Assembly (NCBI GenBank): GCA_937973935.1
Contig: CALJJF010000007.1
Span: 1 to 17,619 of the forward strand
Direction of reading: 5' to 3'
Source: MKRK01 sp001896915
Lineage (GTDB): Bacteria > Bacillota > Clostridia > Oscillospirales > Acutalibacteraceae
DNA: 17,619 nucleotides
Part shown: positions 1 to 7,750 of the stretch, piece after piece
Layout: every line of letters begins with the position of its first letter
How positions within the stretch are numbered: the stretch's first letter is position 1
Program-made: the position numbers and the translations under genes
The notes under the pieces: model-generated
Told to the model about the DNA's origin: nothing
Databases searched by the model: none
The model's input: only the letters and a program-made list of their open reading frames with translations

Positions 1-213
1 TTCCTTTTGTGTAATCGCTTCATCCGCCTTTTTCCGTTCCGCTTGTTCCATCGATGCGATTTGCTTAGTTGCTTTTAATAAATACTCATCACGGATTTTG
101 ACGGACTTTTCTGCGATTTCGATCTCAGCCTTTTGCTTATCGGCTACCGCTTTGTCTGTAATCTCGCGAGCCTTATTGTCAACGTCAATGATTTTTTGAA
201 TCATATCTTCCAT
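1..213 (-). CDS. Hypothetical charged coiled-coil protein (3' end outside window)
   Basis: A leftward reading frame of 71 codons runs off the left edge without a stop, so only the N-terminus is visible. The ATG at 213-211 has a GGAGG nine bases upstream (227-223 on the plus strand), which fixes the start. The protein begins MEDMIQKIIDVDNKAREITD and is almost entirely Lys/Glu/Ala-rich with hydrophobic residues at heptad-like spacing, so it is probably one long alpha-helix or coiled coil. Small proteins of this look in Clostridia are sometimes annotated as V-type ATPase stalk-like subunits, but nothing visible here proves that. It is divergent from the gene at 453 and shares an AT-rich intergenic region with it. 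The gene is probably real; the function is unknown. Confidence 0.75.
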   Translation of the reverse strand, partial: MEDMIQKIIDVDNKAREITDKAVADKQKAEIEIAEKSVKIRDEYLLKATKQIASMEQAERKKADEAITQKE

Positions 214-254
214 AGGGATAAACCTCCAAATCCGCAATTATTATAATAATGCTA

Positions 255-282
255 ATATTACCACGATTATAAGAAATTGCAA
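255..282 (-). promoter_or_regulatory. Possible sigma-A promoter for the leftward gene
   Basis: Read leftward, TTGCAA (282-277) and TAATAT (260-255) are separated by 16 bases and lie about 40 bases before the start at 213. The match is fair, but the surrounding DNA is very AT-rich, so chance similarity is possible. Confidence 0.35.
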
Positions 283-372
283 GTATAAAAGTGTATAAAA
301 AATTTTAAACTTTATTATCAGTTTTTGATAGTTTGACACTTTTTTCACAAATTACACATAAGAGCTAATTGC

Positions 373-416
373 TTTACAGTTATACATTTTTATCCTATGA
401 ATGATAAAAATGTATA
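373..416 (+). promoter_or_regulatory. Putative promoter with overlapping perfect 14-bp dyad
   Basis: TTTACA (373-378) and TATGAA (396-401) are 17 bases apart, a plausible sigma-A promoter for the gene at 453. A perfect inverted repeat, TATACATTTTTATC (381-394) and GATAAAAATGTATA (403-416) with an 8-base centre, covers the spacer, the -10 and the expected start site. With no T-run after it and its position on the promoter, it reads as an operator for a dimeric regulator rather than a terminator. The dyad is seen directly; the regulator is not identified. Confidence 0.45.
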
Positions 417-452
417 AAATTATACCAGCAATTAAAGAATAAGAGGGAAGTT

Positions 453-1043
453 TTGTTTGATATAGAATATCAGACAGCTATCAGGAAAGGCATGGTTATA
501 CGTATGATACCGGTTTTTCTATACGGCAAAAATGATAAAAGCTTGTCTGTTCATCTGCGGACGGCTCTGGCAAAAAACGGCGGAGTTCTGCACATAAGCG
601 AGAACAAGTTTTCCGCAGACCCCATTCATACACTGGCTCATTTTATGTTGTATGAATTTGAACATGCACCGGTCTTCAATATGGATACCGGTATTATTGT
701 GTTTAAAAAGGAATTACCCGATCATGTCAGTCTTTCAATTCCCTCAGGCTTTCAAGCAATTGTGGAAAGCGACAATCAGCCGGCACTGGCTTTATTGAAG
801 AAGCTGAGAGTTCCTGCCATCACCTGCGGCATGAGCGTCAGCGATACACTTAGTATATCCAGTCATGAAGAAAATTCGGCATCCATCAGCTTACAAAGAG
901 ATGTAATGAATGTTATCAATGAAAAAATCGAAGAATGCGAGATAACGGTTAAGATGACAGAGGAAATTTCCAGCTATTCGTTGCTCGCCATTTCAGCGGT
1001 TCTATTATTATCCGACAGATTTCAAAATGAAATCGAAATTTGA
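453..1043 (+). CDS. Conserved clostridial hypothetical protein
   Basis: A 196-residue protein. I chose the TTG start at 453 because a GAGGG lies five bases upstream (443-447); ATG at 492 or 504 are alternatives, the latter giving MIPVFLYG. It has no signal peptide. A middle segment reads like a Rossmann-type sheet: IVFKKELPD, then AIVESDNQPALALLKKL, then ITCGMSVSDTLSISS. The C-terminus is hydrophobic (SLLAISAVLLLSDRF). The 'DSDN..AL.LL.....ITCGMS..DTL..SS' pattern resembles small clostridial hypotheticals that I recall as vaguely Mur-ligase-like. That memory is not proof, and no ATP-binding loop is present. It appears monocistronic, between its own promoter region and that of the downstream protease. 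Confidence 0.8.
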   Translation: MFDIEYQTAIRKGMVIRMIPVFLYGKNDKSLSVHLRTALAKNGGVLHISENKFSADPIHTLAHFMLYEFEHAPVFNMDTGIIVFKKELPDHVSLSIPSGFQAIVESDNQPALALLKKLRVPAITCGMSVSDTLSISSHEENSASISLQRDVMNVINEKIEECEITVKMTEEISSYSLLAISAVLLLSDRFQNEIEI

Positions 1044-1113
1044 TAAAAATTCCAATTTTTACGTCATTATATTGTTCATTCATACAAAAAAGACCGCATC
1101 ATTATAGAAAATA

Positions 1114-1148
1114 TTGTAAAATGATAAAATATATGATATTATTTTACA
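1114..1148 (+). promoter_or_regulatory. Putative protease promoter inside a 12-bp dyad
   Basis: TTGTAA (1114-1119) and TATTAT (1137-1142) lie 17 bases apart, about 110 bases before the protease start. The same stretch forms an inverted repeat, TGTAAAATGATA (1115-1126) against TATTATTTTACA (1137-1148), with one G-U type mismatch and a 10-base centre. The arms sit on the -35 and -10 boxes, as expected for a repressor site. The roughly 105 bases from here to the start codon show only a purine-rich GAAAGGGG (near 1155-1162) and no other clear gene. Confidence 0.35.
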
Positions 1149-1254
1149 GTAAAAGAAAGGGGATGATTCCTATGATTTAGTTCTATGTACATATGAATAT
1201 TACAAAAGAAACAATGCTTGAAAACACATGATTTTACAAGAAAGAGGATTAATT

Positions 1255-4104
1255 ATGAAATCAAAACGATGGATTAAGGTACTTACTATCATTATGGCTA
1301 TGTGCATCGCTTTTATATCCATGCCAGTATCTGCTGTCGGAAAAGAAGCAAAAGCAACGTTACCAAAAAGCAAAATTTCAGAATCGCTTTCTGCGAAGCT
1401 GAAAACAGCAGGATCTGGCGAGGAATTCTTGGTATATCTGTGGTATACGGACATTGACCACAGTGAAGTGGACCGACAGGTGAAAAAAGATACCGGACTA
1501 ACGAAAGACAATTTGTCTGTCGATTACGCCGCTCCCGATGACGCTCTGCTTAATGCATTGAGTGAATCGGCAAACAATGAAATTCCGGCGAATCAGCTGG
1601 AACCGCTGATGAAATCTTATCTTGAAAAAACAAAGTCGGACAGAGAAAAAGAACAAAAGAACATGAACCGTTATATCAAGGCACAACGGGATACCGCAAA
1701 AAAAATGATTGTGGAGAAAAGTGCGGGAATAATTAAATCATTGAAAATTAGCAAAACCGACATTGTGGAAAAAAGTGAATATGGTCCTGTTTTGATTGTA
1801 ACGCTCAGCAAACAGCAAATAGAGAGCTATGCAAAACGAAACGATGTTACTTTAATCGGCTTGTATGAAGAGCCCAAATTACAGCCGACAAGCTATACAA
1901 GCGATCTTGTCAATTCCACCATGAAGCAGGCGATGAAGCTTAGTACGGTATATCAGCGGCTGGGACTGAATGGGGATGGGGTCAACATTGGCATATCCGA
2001 TGGCGGAGCGGTCGGAACCGATGCAGAGCTGAATCCTGCGCGTGTCCAGCTTCTTGAATCCAACCCGGTTATAGCAGGGCATGCAACCTGGTGTGCAAGC
2101 GTTGCGGCAGGGCAAAACGGTGTTGCGCCAAACGCAAATATCCTCTCTGTCAGCGGTAGCTACATTTTTAATAACAATGAACTGCTGTTATCCAATGGCG
2201 CAAATTTGGTTTCCGAAAGCTTGATTTGGGGTCCCCGAAGCGAAGAATATTCTCTGGGTGAACAGTACCGGGATTATCTGACTGCGAATTATGGCATGAT
2301 GTATATCAATGCTTCCGGCAATAATGGGTCGGAGAGGATACAGAATCCGGCAACCGCATACAATAATGTTACAGTGAACGGATTCAGCGATAATCTAACA
2401 CCCAGCAACTACAACGACGATTTTGTATATAATTATACATATGATCACGGGAACGGCTGTTACAAGCCGGATGTCATCTCGCAAGCGAATATTGGGGGCG
2501 GCGGAACCAGCACAGCGACCCCGGTTATTTCGGGAACACTTGCGTTGCTGATTCAATTGAAGCCCTCATTGGCAACACAGCCCCATGCGTTAAAAGCAAT
2601 TCTTTTGTCTTCCTGCCATAGAAAGATAAATACTCTTTGGGACGGAACACCCTCAGGAGAAACCATGGAGCAGGGTCTAACAAACAAACAGGGCGCAGGC
2701 GTTCCCAATGCGTTTACGGCGGTCAGCATTGTAATCAACGAAACCTATGGTACCAGCAAAATCGTCGGTTCCGCTGACTCGGTTAAATTTGCTCAGTTAA
2801 AGGGAGACGCATCGAAAATGAATGTCAGCATTGCTTGGCTTCGTGAAAACGATATCAGCACGATGGCACCCATGCAGGATGTGGATCTTCAAGTTTACGA
2901 CAGTGCGAATACGATGCTTGGTTATTCTGTGAAAGGCAACAGTTCTACAGAGCTTGCCTATTTCAATCTATCGGGCGGTATGAATTATCGGTTGGAAGCG
3001 TACAAATATGGTTCCAGTGTTGGAACAGTGCGCTACGGATATGCTTGGAGCACCGATCAGAACTATGCCATCCAGGAAGGTGCGTACTTCCTGAAAAACA
3101 AGCAGAGCGGGTTGTATCTTGATCTGGATGCATCGGGGAACCGAAGATTACTCCAATATTACAAGCATGGTGGCACGAATCAACAATGGATTATCAAACG
3201 GACCGGAACAAACACATACAGTATGACCACAAATTGGCCCGATTCACCGGGCTCTGTCACGAGAGGCGATATTTTGGACGGCAATGGTGCGACCAGAGCG
3301 GTTGTTCAGCAGACAGGTAATTTTGATTTGCACCTCACAGAAAACAGTGACGGAACGGTCAGCATTACACATCAAAATCCATCTACCGGTGCATGGGATG
3401 CGTTGGAAATCTACGACGGATCATTGAGTGCTCTCGCAACAGTTTCGTGGTATGGCAACTACGGATGGAATAACCAGAAATGGTATCTGGAGCCGATGAA
3501 TTACCAAAAGGGAGACGCTAACCTGGACGGCATCGTGAATCCCAAGGATGCGGAACTGGTAAAGCAATATGTACTTGGACAGGTATCCTTTAATGAAATA
3601 CAGAAATTCTGTGGGGATTTCAACGGCGACAATGCGGTAAACAGCTTGGATATGCTCGCAATGGTCTATCCTCTCAGTCAGGTGAAATCCGGTGTTTATT
3701 ATATTGTCAATCGGCAGAGCGGAAAATACCTGGAAGCAGATACAAGTGATTATTCAATCCGACAGGCTAACTATAGCGGCGGACTAAACCAACAATGGAA
3801 TATATCGGATTCAGGCATCGGTGATAATAGCTTTTATATCAATACATGTGTGTCTACCCCATATCCCAATATGGTTCCGGGTCCGAATCTGGATGAAAAC
3901 GGTGCAATTCAAGCAGTGTTAAGTCCTTATGGATTCCCCTTTGCAATCACTTATTATACTTCAAAGCCATCCTTCAGTATTACAACCGGTTCAAATGCGC
4001 TGGAAATCTATAACGGATCCCTCGCTCCCGGCGCATTGGCATCTTTTTATCAAAACTACTACTGGGATAATCAATTGTGGTATTTGATTAAAATAGATCA
4101 ATAA
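1255..4104 (+). CDS. Secreted S8 subtilase with dockerin between two QxW lectin-like modules
   Basis: A 949-residue exported serine protease. The ATG at 1255 is preferred over the upstream in-frame ATG at 1228 because AGAGGA precedes it by six bases and a classic signal peptide follows (MKSKRWIKVLTIIMAMCIAF, likely cleaved after VSA near residue 26). Residues about 27-220 look like a propeptide or pre-domain. The subtilisin domain has Asp249 (ISDGG), His276 (GHATWCASVAAG), oxyanion Asn356 (ASGNNG) and Ser419 (GTSTATP), so catalysis should be intact. A beta-rich domain follows. Two related modules (about 608-748 and 813-948) each begin and end with QxW motifs (Trp645/743 and Trp848/942), like ricin-B carbohydrate-binding folds. 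Between them, residues about 753-808 form a type I dockerin with two full calcium loops (DxNxDGxxNxxD from Asp754, DxNxDNxxNxxD from Asp788). It is probably docked to a cohesin scaffold or wall protein. The substrate is unknown. Confidence 0.92.
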   Translation: MKSKRWIKVLTIIMAMCIAFISMPVSAVGKEAKATLPKSKISESLSAKLKTAGSGEEFLVYLWYTDIDHSEVDRQVKKDTGLTKDNLSVDYAAPDDALLNALSESANNEIPANQLEPLMKSYLEKTKSDREKEQKNMNRYIKAQRDTAKKMIVEKSAGIIKSLKISKTDIVEKSEYGPVLIVTLSKQQIESYAKRNDVTLIGLYEEPKLQPTSYTSDLVNSTMKQAMKLSTVYQRLGLNGDGVNIGISDGGAVGTDAELNPARVQLLESNPVIAGHATWCASVAAGQNGVAPNANILSVSGSYIFNNNELLLSNGANLVSESLIWGPRSEEYSLGEQYRDYLTANYGMMYINASGNNGSERIQNPATAYNNVTVNGFSDNLTPSNYNDDFVYNYTYDHGNGCYKPDVISQANIGGGGTSTATPVISGTLALLIQLKPSLATQPHALKAILLSSCHRKINTLWDGTPSGETMEQGLTNKQGAGVPNAFTAVSIVINETYGTSKIVGSADSVKFAQLKGDASKMNVSIAWLRENDISTMAPMQDVDLQVYDSANTMLGYSVKGNSSTELAYFNLSGGMNYRLEAYKYGSSVGTVRYGYAWSTDQNYAIQEGAYFLKNKQSGLYLDLDASGNRRLLQYYKHGGTNQQWIIKRTGTNTYSMTTNWPDSPGSVTRGDILDGNGATRAVVQQTGNFDLHLTENSDGTVSITHQNPSTGAWDALEIYDGSLSALATVSWYGNYGWNNQKWYLEPMNYQKGDANLDGIVNPKDAELVKQYVLGQVSFNEIQKFCGDFNGDNAVNSLDMLAMVYPLSQVKSGVYYIVNRQSGKYLEADTSDYSIRQANYSGGLNQQWNISDSGIGDNSFYINTCVSTPYPNMVPGPNLDENGAIQAVLSPYGFPFAITYYTSKPSFSITTGSNALEIYNGSLAPGALASFYQNYYWDNQLWYLIKIDQ

Positions 4105-4155
4105 AAACTGAAAGAAGAAAATCAGATCACAAACAGATTGAATTCTATTATATGG

Positions 4156-4187
4156 AAAAGTCCGATTTTTCGGGCTTTTTCATTTTT
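4156..4187 (+). terminator. Intrinsic terminator of the protease gene
   Basis: AAAAGTCCGA (4156-4165) pairs with TCGGGCTTTT (4170-4179) with one G-U pair and a TTTT loop, and T-rich sequence follows. It lies about 50 bases after the protease stop. Confidence 0.8.
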
Positions 4188-4282
4188 CAGGGCATAATAA
4201 GATTCCAATTCATAATCCAAGCTATAAAATTTAACAGAAAAATACCAAAATTTATCGCTCATAACGGAATGAGAAAGGAATA

Positions 4283-4311
4283 CAATAATAATGCAAACGC
4301 AACACATTATA
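4283..4311 (+). promoter_or_regulatory. Possible sigma-G (forespore) promoter of the spore protein gene
   Basis: CATTATA (4305-4311) fits the sigma-G -10 pattern CATnnTA exactly, and CAATA (4283-4287) is a partial match to the -35 pattern GnATR with a 17-base spacer. The predicted start site would be almost on the ribosome-binding site at 4319, which is unusually close, so the placement is uncertain. Confidence 0.35.
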
Positions 4312-4333
4312 AATTGACAAGGAGACAAAAATC

Positions 4334-4522
4334 ATGGCAAAGAAAACATTGGTTCCTCAGGCAAGAGAAGCTCTTGACCGTTTCAAGATGGAGTCAGCTT
4401 CTGAAGTTGGCGTTAGCTTAAAACAGGGTTACAACGGCGATATCACAGCTCGTCAGGCCGGTTCTATCGGTGGCCAGATGGTTAAGAAAATGATTCAATC
4501 TTACGAAAACGGATTGAAGTAA
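4334..4522 (+). CDS. Alpha/beta-type small acid-soluble spore protein
   Basis: A 62-residue DNA-binding spore protein of the SspA/SspB type. The family coats spore DNA in the forespore, keeping it in an A-like form that resists UV and heat, and is degraded at germination by the GPR protease. The hallmarks are visible: a LVPQAREALDRFKMESASE stretch containing the GPR-type cleavage context (ESASE), GVSLKQGYNGDITARQAGSIGG, and a basic C-terminal helix. The length matches the family (60-75). The ATG has AAGGAG nine bases upstream (4319-4324). It is a single-gene unit with its own terminator. It shows that the host makes endospores, or at least retains the genes. Confidence 0.96.
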   Translation: MAKKTLVPQAREALDRFKMESASEVGVSLKQGYNGDITARQAGSIGGQMVKKMIQSYENGLK

Positions 4523-4539
4523 GATAATTGGGAATAGTT

Positions 4540-4572
4540 CCGTCTCGATAATAATCGGGGCGGTTATTTCTT
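4540..4572 (+). terminator. Intrinsic terminator after the spore protein gene
   Basis: CCGTCTCGAT (4540-4549) pairs with ATCGGGGCGG (4554-4563) with two G-U pairs and an AATA loop, followed by TTATTTCTT. Confidence 0.75.
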
Positions 4573-4612
4573 GCCCAAAGCGATTTCAATGTGAAAATAT
4601 GCAAAGAAAGGC

Positions 4613-4640
4613 TTGACTTTTTGAAATTCCAGTATATAAT
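4613..4640 (+). promoter_or_regulatory. Sigma-A promoter of tRNA-Gln
   Basis: TTGACT (4613-4618) and TATAAT (4635-4640) with a 16-base spacer. The predicted start near 4647 is about 13 bases before the mature tRNA, typical of a stable-RNA promoter. Confidence 0.8.
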
Positions 4641-4659
4641 ATAAAAGCTAAATAAATAT

Positions 4660-4733
4660 TGCGGAATTGTGTAAGGGTAGCACGACAGACTCTGACTCTG
4701 TTTGTCTGGGTTCAAATCCTAGTTCCGCAGCCA
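4660..4733 (+). tRNA. tRNA-Gln (anticodon CTG)
   Basis: The cloverleaf was folded by hand. The acceptor is TGCGGAA (4660-4666) with TTCCGCA (4723-4729). The D stem is GTG/CAC around a loop containing GGG. The anticodon stem is ACAGA/TCTGT around CTCTGAC, giving anticodon CTG at 4692-4694, which reads CAG. The T stem is CTGGG/CCTAG around TTCAAAT. The discriminator G4730 is followed by an encoded CCA (4731-4733). The first base is U, as usual for bacterial tRNA-Gln. It stands alone with its own promoter and terminator. Confidence 0.93.
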
Positions 4734-4775
4734 AAAACCCAGCATGCGTCCCGATGGGGCGTATGCTGGGTTTTT
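4734..4775 (+). terminator. Strong terminator directly after the tRNA
   Basis: A 19-bp stem (4734-4752 with 4756-4774; two G-U pairs) with a GAT loop and T's at 4771-4775. The stem starts at the base after the tRNA CCA, so the primary transcript needs little 3' trimming beyond removing this hairpin. Confidence 0.93.
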
Positions 4776-5016
4776 ATGTGCAATAGCTGCTTCTCATGAC
4801 AATCTCTTTAATAGATGAGTACAGCATCTTTTTACTGAGAAAATCAATACGGCTTTATAGAAGTCTGTGGCAAAACCTGATATGGATTTCATTGTTGGAT
4901 TTTGTTATAATAAACAATGCTAAAAAAATTATGATGAACCAATAATTTCATGCTGTAATATATTTAGCTTTTTCAAGGTTATATAATTAAGTACGATTGT
5001 GATGGGGTGCTGTATA

Positions 5017-5565
5017 TTGTTGATCATGTTTACATTTACATCGGCGCATGAAATGAATGCATTCGAATATATTTATTCGAAATATAAAAGCATGATGCTG
5101 CAAAAAGCATATCTGATACTGCAGGATAGCATGCTTGCTGAGGATGCTGTAAGCGAGGCTTTTATTAGAATTTATAAAAATATGTACAAAATTGACGATC
5201 CTGCTTCCAAACGCAGCATTGCCTTTGTAATGATGATTGTGAAAAATACAGCTCTCACCATATTAAGCCAAAGAACACGGCAAAATACGAATTTTGAAGA
5301 CGAAGACCTACGGGATTCTTTTGACTTGGAGCAATGTGTTTTTTCGGAAATTTCAACAGAAAAGATTTATGAGATAATAAACGGCATCCATGAAGAGCTG
5401 CGAAGTGTTTTTTTGATGAAATACGCTTATGACTTGCCCCATAAAAAGATTGGACAGATGTTACATATCAGCGAAAACAATGTAACAGTACGGTTGCACC
5501 GGGCCAAAAAGAAGATTGCGGATATCTTGATAAAGGAGGGGTATGCAGTTGAAAAACAGCCATGA
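5017..5565 (+). CDS. ECF-type sigma-70 family RNA polymerase sigma factor
   Basis: A protein of about 182 residues with the two-domain ECF layout. Region 2 is FEYIYSKYKSMMLQKAYLI through LAEDAVSEAFIRIYKNMYK, and region 4 is EELRSVFLMKYAYDLPHKKI plus a helix-turn-helix (GQMLHISENNVTVRLHRAKK). No region 3 or region 1 is present. The start is ambiguous. TTG at 5017 has GGGGTG seven bases upstream; the frame also opens at GTG 4999, ATG 5002 or ATG 5026. It should redirect RNA polymerase to a small regulon, probably envelope or stress genes. The stop overlaps the next gene, a membrane anti-sigma candidate, so the two are translationally coupled. The 237 bases upstream hold a lone TATAAT (4906-4911) with no good -35. 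Confidence 0.9.
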   Translation: MLIMFTFTSAHEMNAFEYIYSKYKSMMLQKAYLILQDSMLAEDAVSEAFIRIYKNMYKIDDPASKRSIAFVMMIVKNTALTILSQRTRQNTNFEDEDLRDSFDLEQCVFSEISTEKIYEIINGIHEELRSVFLMKYAYDLPHKKIGQMLHISENNVTVRLHRAKKKIADILIKEGYAVEKQP

Positions 5566-6136
5566 AAACGACTTTTTCAAGGAGATTGCAAACCGTTATG
5601 TTGATGCATATGGACAAGAATTGCAACAGGAACTGAAACAACAGAATATCCAGTACACCACGCCTATTCTGGATGAACGCGTGCATCGAAGGGTCAGTAT
5701 GCATAAAGTAAAACGTGTTGCATTGGGAATCAGCGCTTTGGCTGCATGCCTTTTGATTGTTATGACGTCAAGCCTTCTGCGTTATAATCAAAAGTCGAAT
5801 ATAACACCGAACGTGAAACCAACACCCCCAGTCATCCCCCTATCATTTGTATTGCCAGTAAATTTATCGGTGTCGGGTACGGAACAGGATCAGGAGCAAA
5901 GCATCTACCGCCTGCATGATTCATTGCAGGATGATGTGGTTTTGGTGCTGGAGGAAACGGACAGGAATATCAATGACGAAGATATGACCGCGGTTAAAAT
6001 AAATGGTTACCGGGCTTATACGCGGAAAACCGCGGATTATAATTTACTGATTTTCAAAAAGAACGGTATACTGTATACGCTCACATGTCGGTATGACGTC
6101 AGTACATTGGTCGAGCTTGGAAAAAATATTTTATAA
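5549..6136 (+). CDS. Membrane anti-sigma-factor-like protein with DUF4367-like tail
   Basis: About 195 residues. The N-terminal ~55 residues are cytoplasmic-looking and charged. One transmembrane helix follows at about 57-77 (VALGISALAACLLIVMTSSL), then a proline-rich linker and an extracellular domain ending VKINGYRAYTR...GILYTLTCRYDVSTL, which resembles the DUF4367 domain of clostridial anti-sigma proteins. There is no HxxxCxxC zinc motif, so it is not a classic ZAS-type anti-sigma. I chose the TTG at 5549 because AAGGAGG (5533-5539) is nine bases away; the ATG at 5543 is only three bases from it. The overlap with the sigma gene (17 bases) supports a sigma/anti-sigma pair. The partnership is inferred from context and topology. 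Confidence 0.82.
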   Translation: MKNSHENDFFKEIANRYVDAYGQELQQELKQQNIQYTTPILDERVHRRVSMHKVKRVALGISALAACLLIVMTSSLLRYNQKSNITPNVKPTPPVIPLSFVLPVNLSVSGTEQDQEQSIYRLHDSLQDDVVLVLEETDRNINDEDMTAVKINGYRAYTRKTADYNLLIFKKNGILYTLTCRYDVSTLVELGKNIL

Positions 6137-6214
6137 ATGCTGTAATGTTTTTACCTTTTAATCGGTTTATATTTATGAAAAGCAAAACCAAATGAAATGA
6201 AGGAGTTGCAAATC

Positions 6215-7687
6215 ATGAAAAAAAAGTTGTTATTACTGTTCCTTACGGCTATTATGGTATTGTCATTCAGCTCATGTTCAGGTCGTTACAGTCAGGGGTC
6301 ATACAGTGACCAAAACCTTGCATATAACGGTGAATCCTATCTGGCGATTGATGAAAACAAGGAAACACCCACCGATGATGAGACCACCGCAACATTTTCA
6401 CTAAAAGTGGATACCGCGGCATATACCAATGTAGCCCGTTACATCAACAGCGGCAATTTGCCACCGGAAGATGCGGTACGCACGGAAGAAATGATCAATT
6501 ACTTCAAATATGAAGGGAAAATGGATTTTTCAGAAAGTCCTTTCGCCATCCAAACAGAAATCGGTCCTTCGCCGTTTAACAAAAACAATCACATGGCTTA
6601 TATCCGGATAAAAACCAAGGAAATCGACAAAAGCAAGCTGCCGCCCAGCAATCTTACTTTTTTAATCGATACATCCGGTTCGATGGATTCATACGATAAG
6701 CTGCCGTTGTTAAAAAAAGCGTTCAGTCTGCTTGTGGAAACCCTGGGGGAGAACGATAAAGTATCGATTGTTACATACGCCGGCAGTTCAGGGGTTTTGC
6801 TGGACAGTGTAAGCGGGGACAACAAAACCAAAATCCTGAATGCAATTGACAATTTGACATCCGGCGGATCAACAGCCGGTGCAGACGGCATTAAGACCGC
6901 ATATAAGCTGGCGGAAAAAAACTTTAAGAAAAACGGAAACAATCGGGTCATTCTGGCGACAGACGGTGATTTCAACGTCGGCATATCCAATACCGATGAG
7001 TTGGCGTCACTGGTCAGCCAAAAACGCGACAGCGGTGTGTATATGAGTATTTTGGGGTTTGGAACCGACAACATACGCGATGACATCATGGAAACCTTAT
7101 CAAAAAACGGGAACGGAAATTATTCTTATATAAATTCTGTTCAAACGGCGAAAAAAGTACTGGTAGAAGAACTGGGTTCAAATCTGTTTACAGTTGCGGA
7201 TGATACAAAGGCTCAGATTGAGTTTAATCCGAAGAGTGTGAAAAAATATCGTTTGATCGGTTATGAAAACCGCAAATTAGACAATGAGGATTTTACAAAC
7301 GATGAAAAAGACGCGGGTGAAATCGGGGCCGGTGCCGACATTGTTGCCATGTTCGAAATAGAACTGTCCGAGAATCAGAAAAATTTGCCCGATAACCTGT
7401 TCGAAGTACGCATTCGGTATAAAGACCCCGGAAAGACAGAAAGTAAATTGATAACAAAAACAGCTGGCAAATCGGGTATCAAAACCCATCCCAGTACGGA
7501 TTATAATTTCGCTTGCTCCGTTGCTGCGTTTGGGCATTTGCTACGAAAATCCAGTTATGTCGGAGATGCAAATATTGCGGATATCATTGCCCTGGCCTCA
7601 GAAAATTTAGGGAAAGACCCGAGCGGTTATCGTCACGAATATTTGGGGCTGCTGAAACAATACCAACGTTTGTCCGATTCAAAATAA
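6215..7687 (+). CDS. YfbK-type von Willebrand factor A lipoprotein
   Basis: A 490-residue exported protein. ATG 6215 is preferred because AAGGAG lies nine bases upstream, inside the longer frame that opens at 6197. The signal MKKKLLLLFLTAIMVLSFSSC suggests lipid attachment at Cys21, although the -3 residue is Phe, a weak lipobox. Residues about 60-100 (KVDTAAYTNVARYINSGNLP, AVRTEEMINYF) form the YfbK N-terminal segment. The vWA domain has a complete MIDAS metal site: DTSGS (Asp152), a conserved Thr in GGSTAGADG, and ATDGD. A C-terminal domain (about 330-485, ending YRHEYLGLLKQYQRL) resembles DUF3520. Such proteins often sit beside ECF sigma genes, as here, 78 bases after the anti-sigma. The role is probably cell-surface protein binding or envelope sensing; the ligand is unknown. 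Confidence 0.92.
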   Translation: MKKKLLLLFLTAIMVLSFSSCSGRYSQGSYSDQNLAYNGESYLAIDENKETPTDDETTATFSLKVDTAAYTNVARYINSGNLPPEDAVRTEEMINYFKYEGKMDFSESPFAIQTEIGPSPFNKNNHMAYIRIKTKEIDKSKLPPSNLTFLIDTSGSMDSYDKLPLLKKAFSLLVETLGENDKVSIVTYAGSSGVLLDSVSGDNKTKILNAIDNLTSGGSTAGADGIKTAYKLAEKNFKKNGNNRVILATDGDFNVGISNTDELASLVSQKRDSGVYMSILGFGTDNIRDDIMETLSKNGNGNYSYINSVQTAKKVLVEELGSNLFTVADDTKAQIEFNPKSVKKYRLIGYENRKLDNEDFTNDEKDAGEIGAGADIVAMFEIELSENQKNLPDNLFEVRIRYKDPGKTESKLITKTAGKSGIKTHPSTDYNFACSVAAFGHLLRKSSYVGDANIADIIALASENLGKDPSGYRHEYLGLLKQYQRLSDSK

Positions 7688-7750
7688 TGTAGTGTTCACT
7701 CATTTGCAAAAACATTTATTTTATCAGTGTATTTTTGGTTTTTATGCAGG

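Noticed and set aside
1041..1062. AAAAATT/AATTTTT as a terminator after the hypothetical gene
   Set aside because: The stem is only A/T pairs with a 2-base loop, too weak to claim.
1155..1180. Purine-rich site followed by a tiny ATG-ATT-TAG ORF
   Set aside because: A two-codon ORF in AT-rich leader DNA is not distinguishable from chance.
4152..4421. Rightward ORF overlapping the spore protein gene in another frame
   Set aside because: It starts inside the protease terminator and its tail is an out-of-frame copy of the real spore protein gene.
6598..7089. Leftward ORF of 163 codons within the vWA gene
   Set aside because: It is antisense to the conserved MIDAS domain and has no recognisable protein features.
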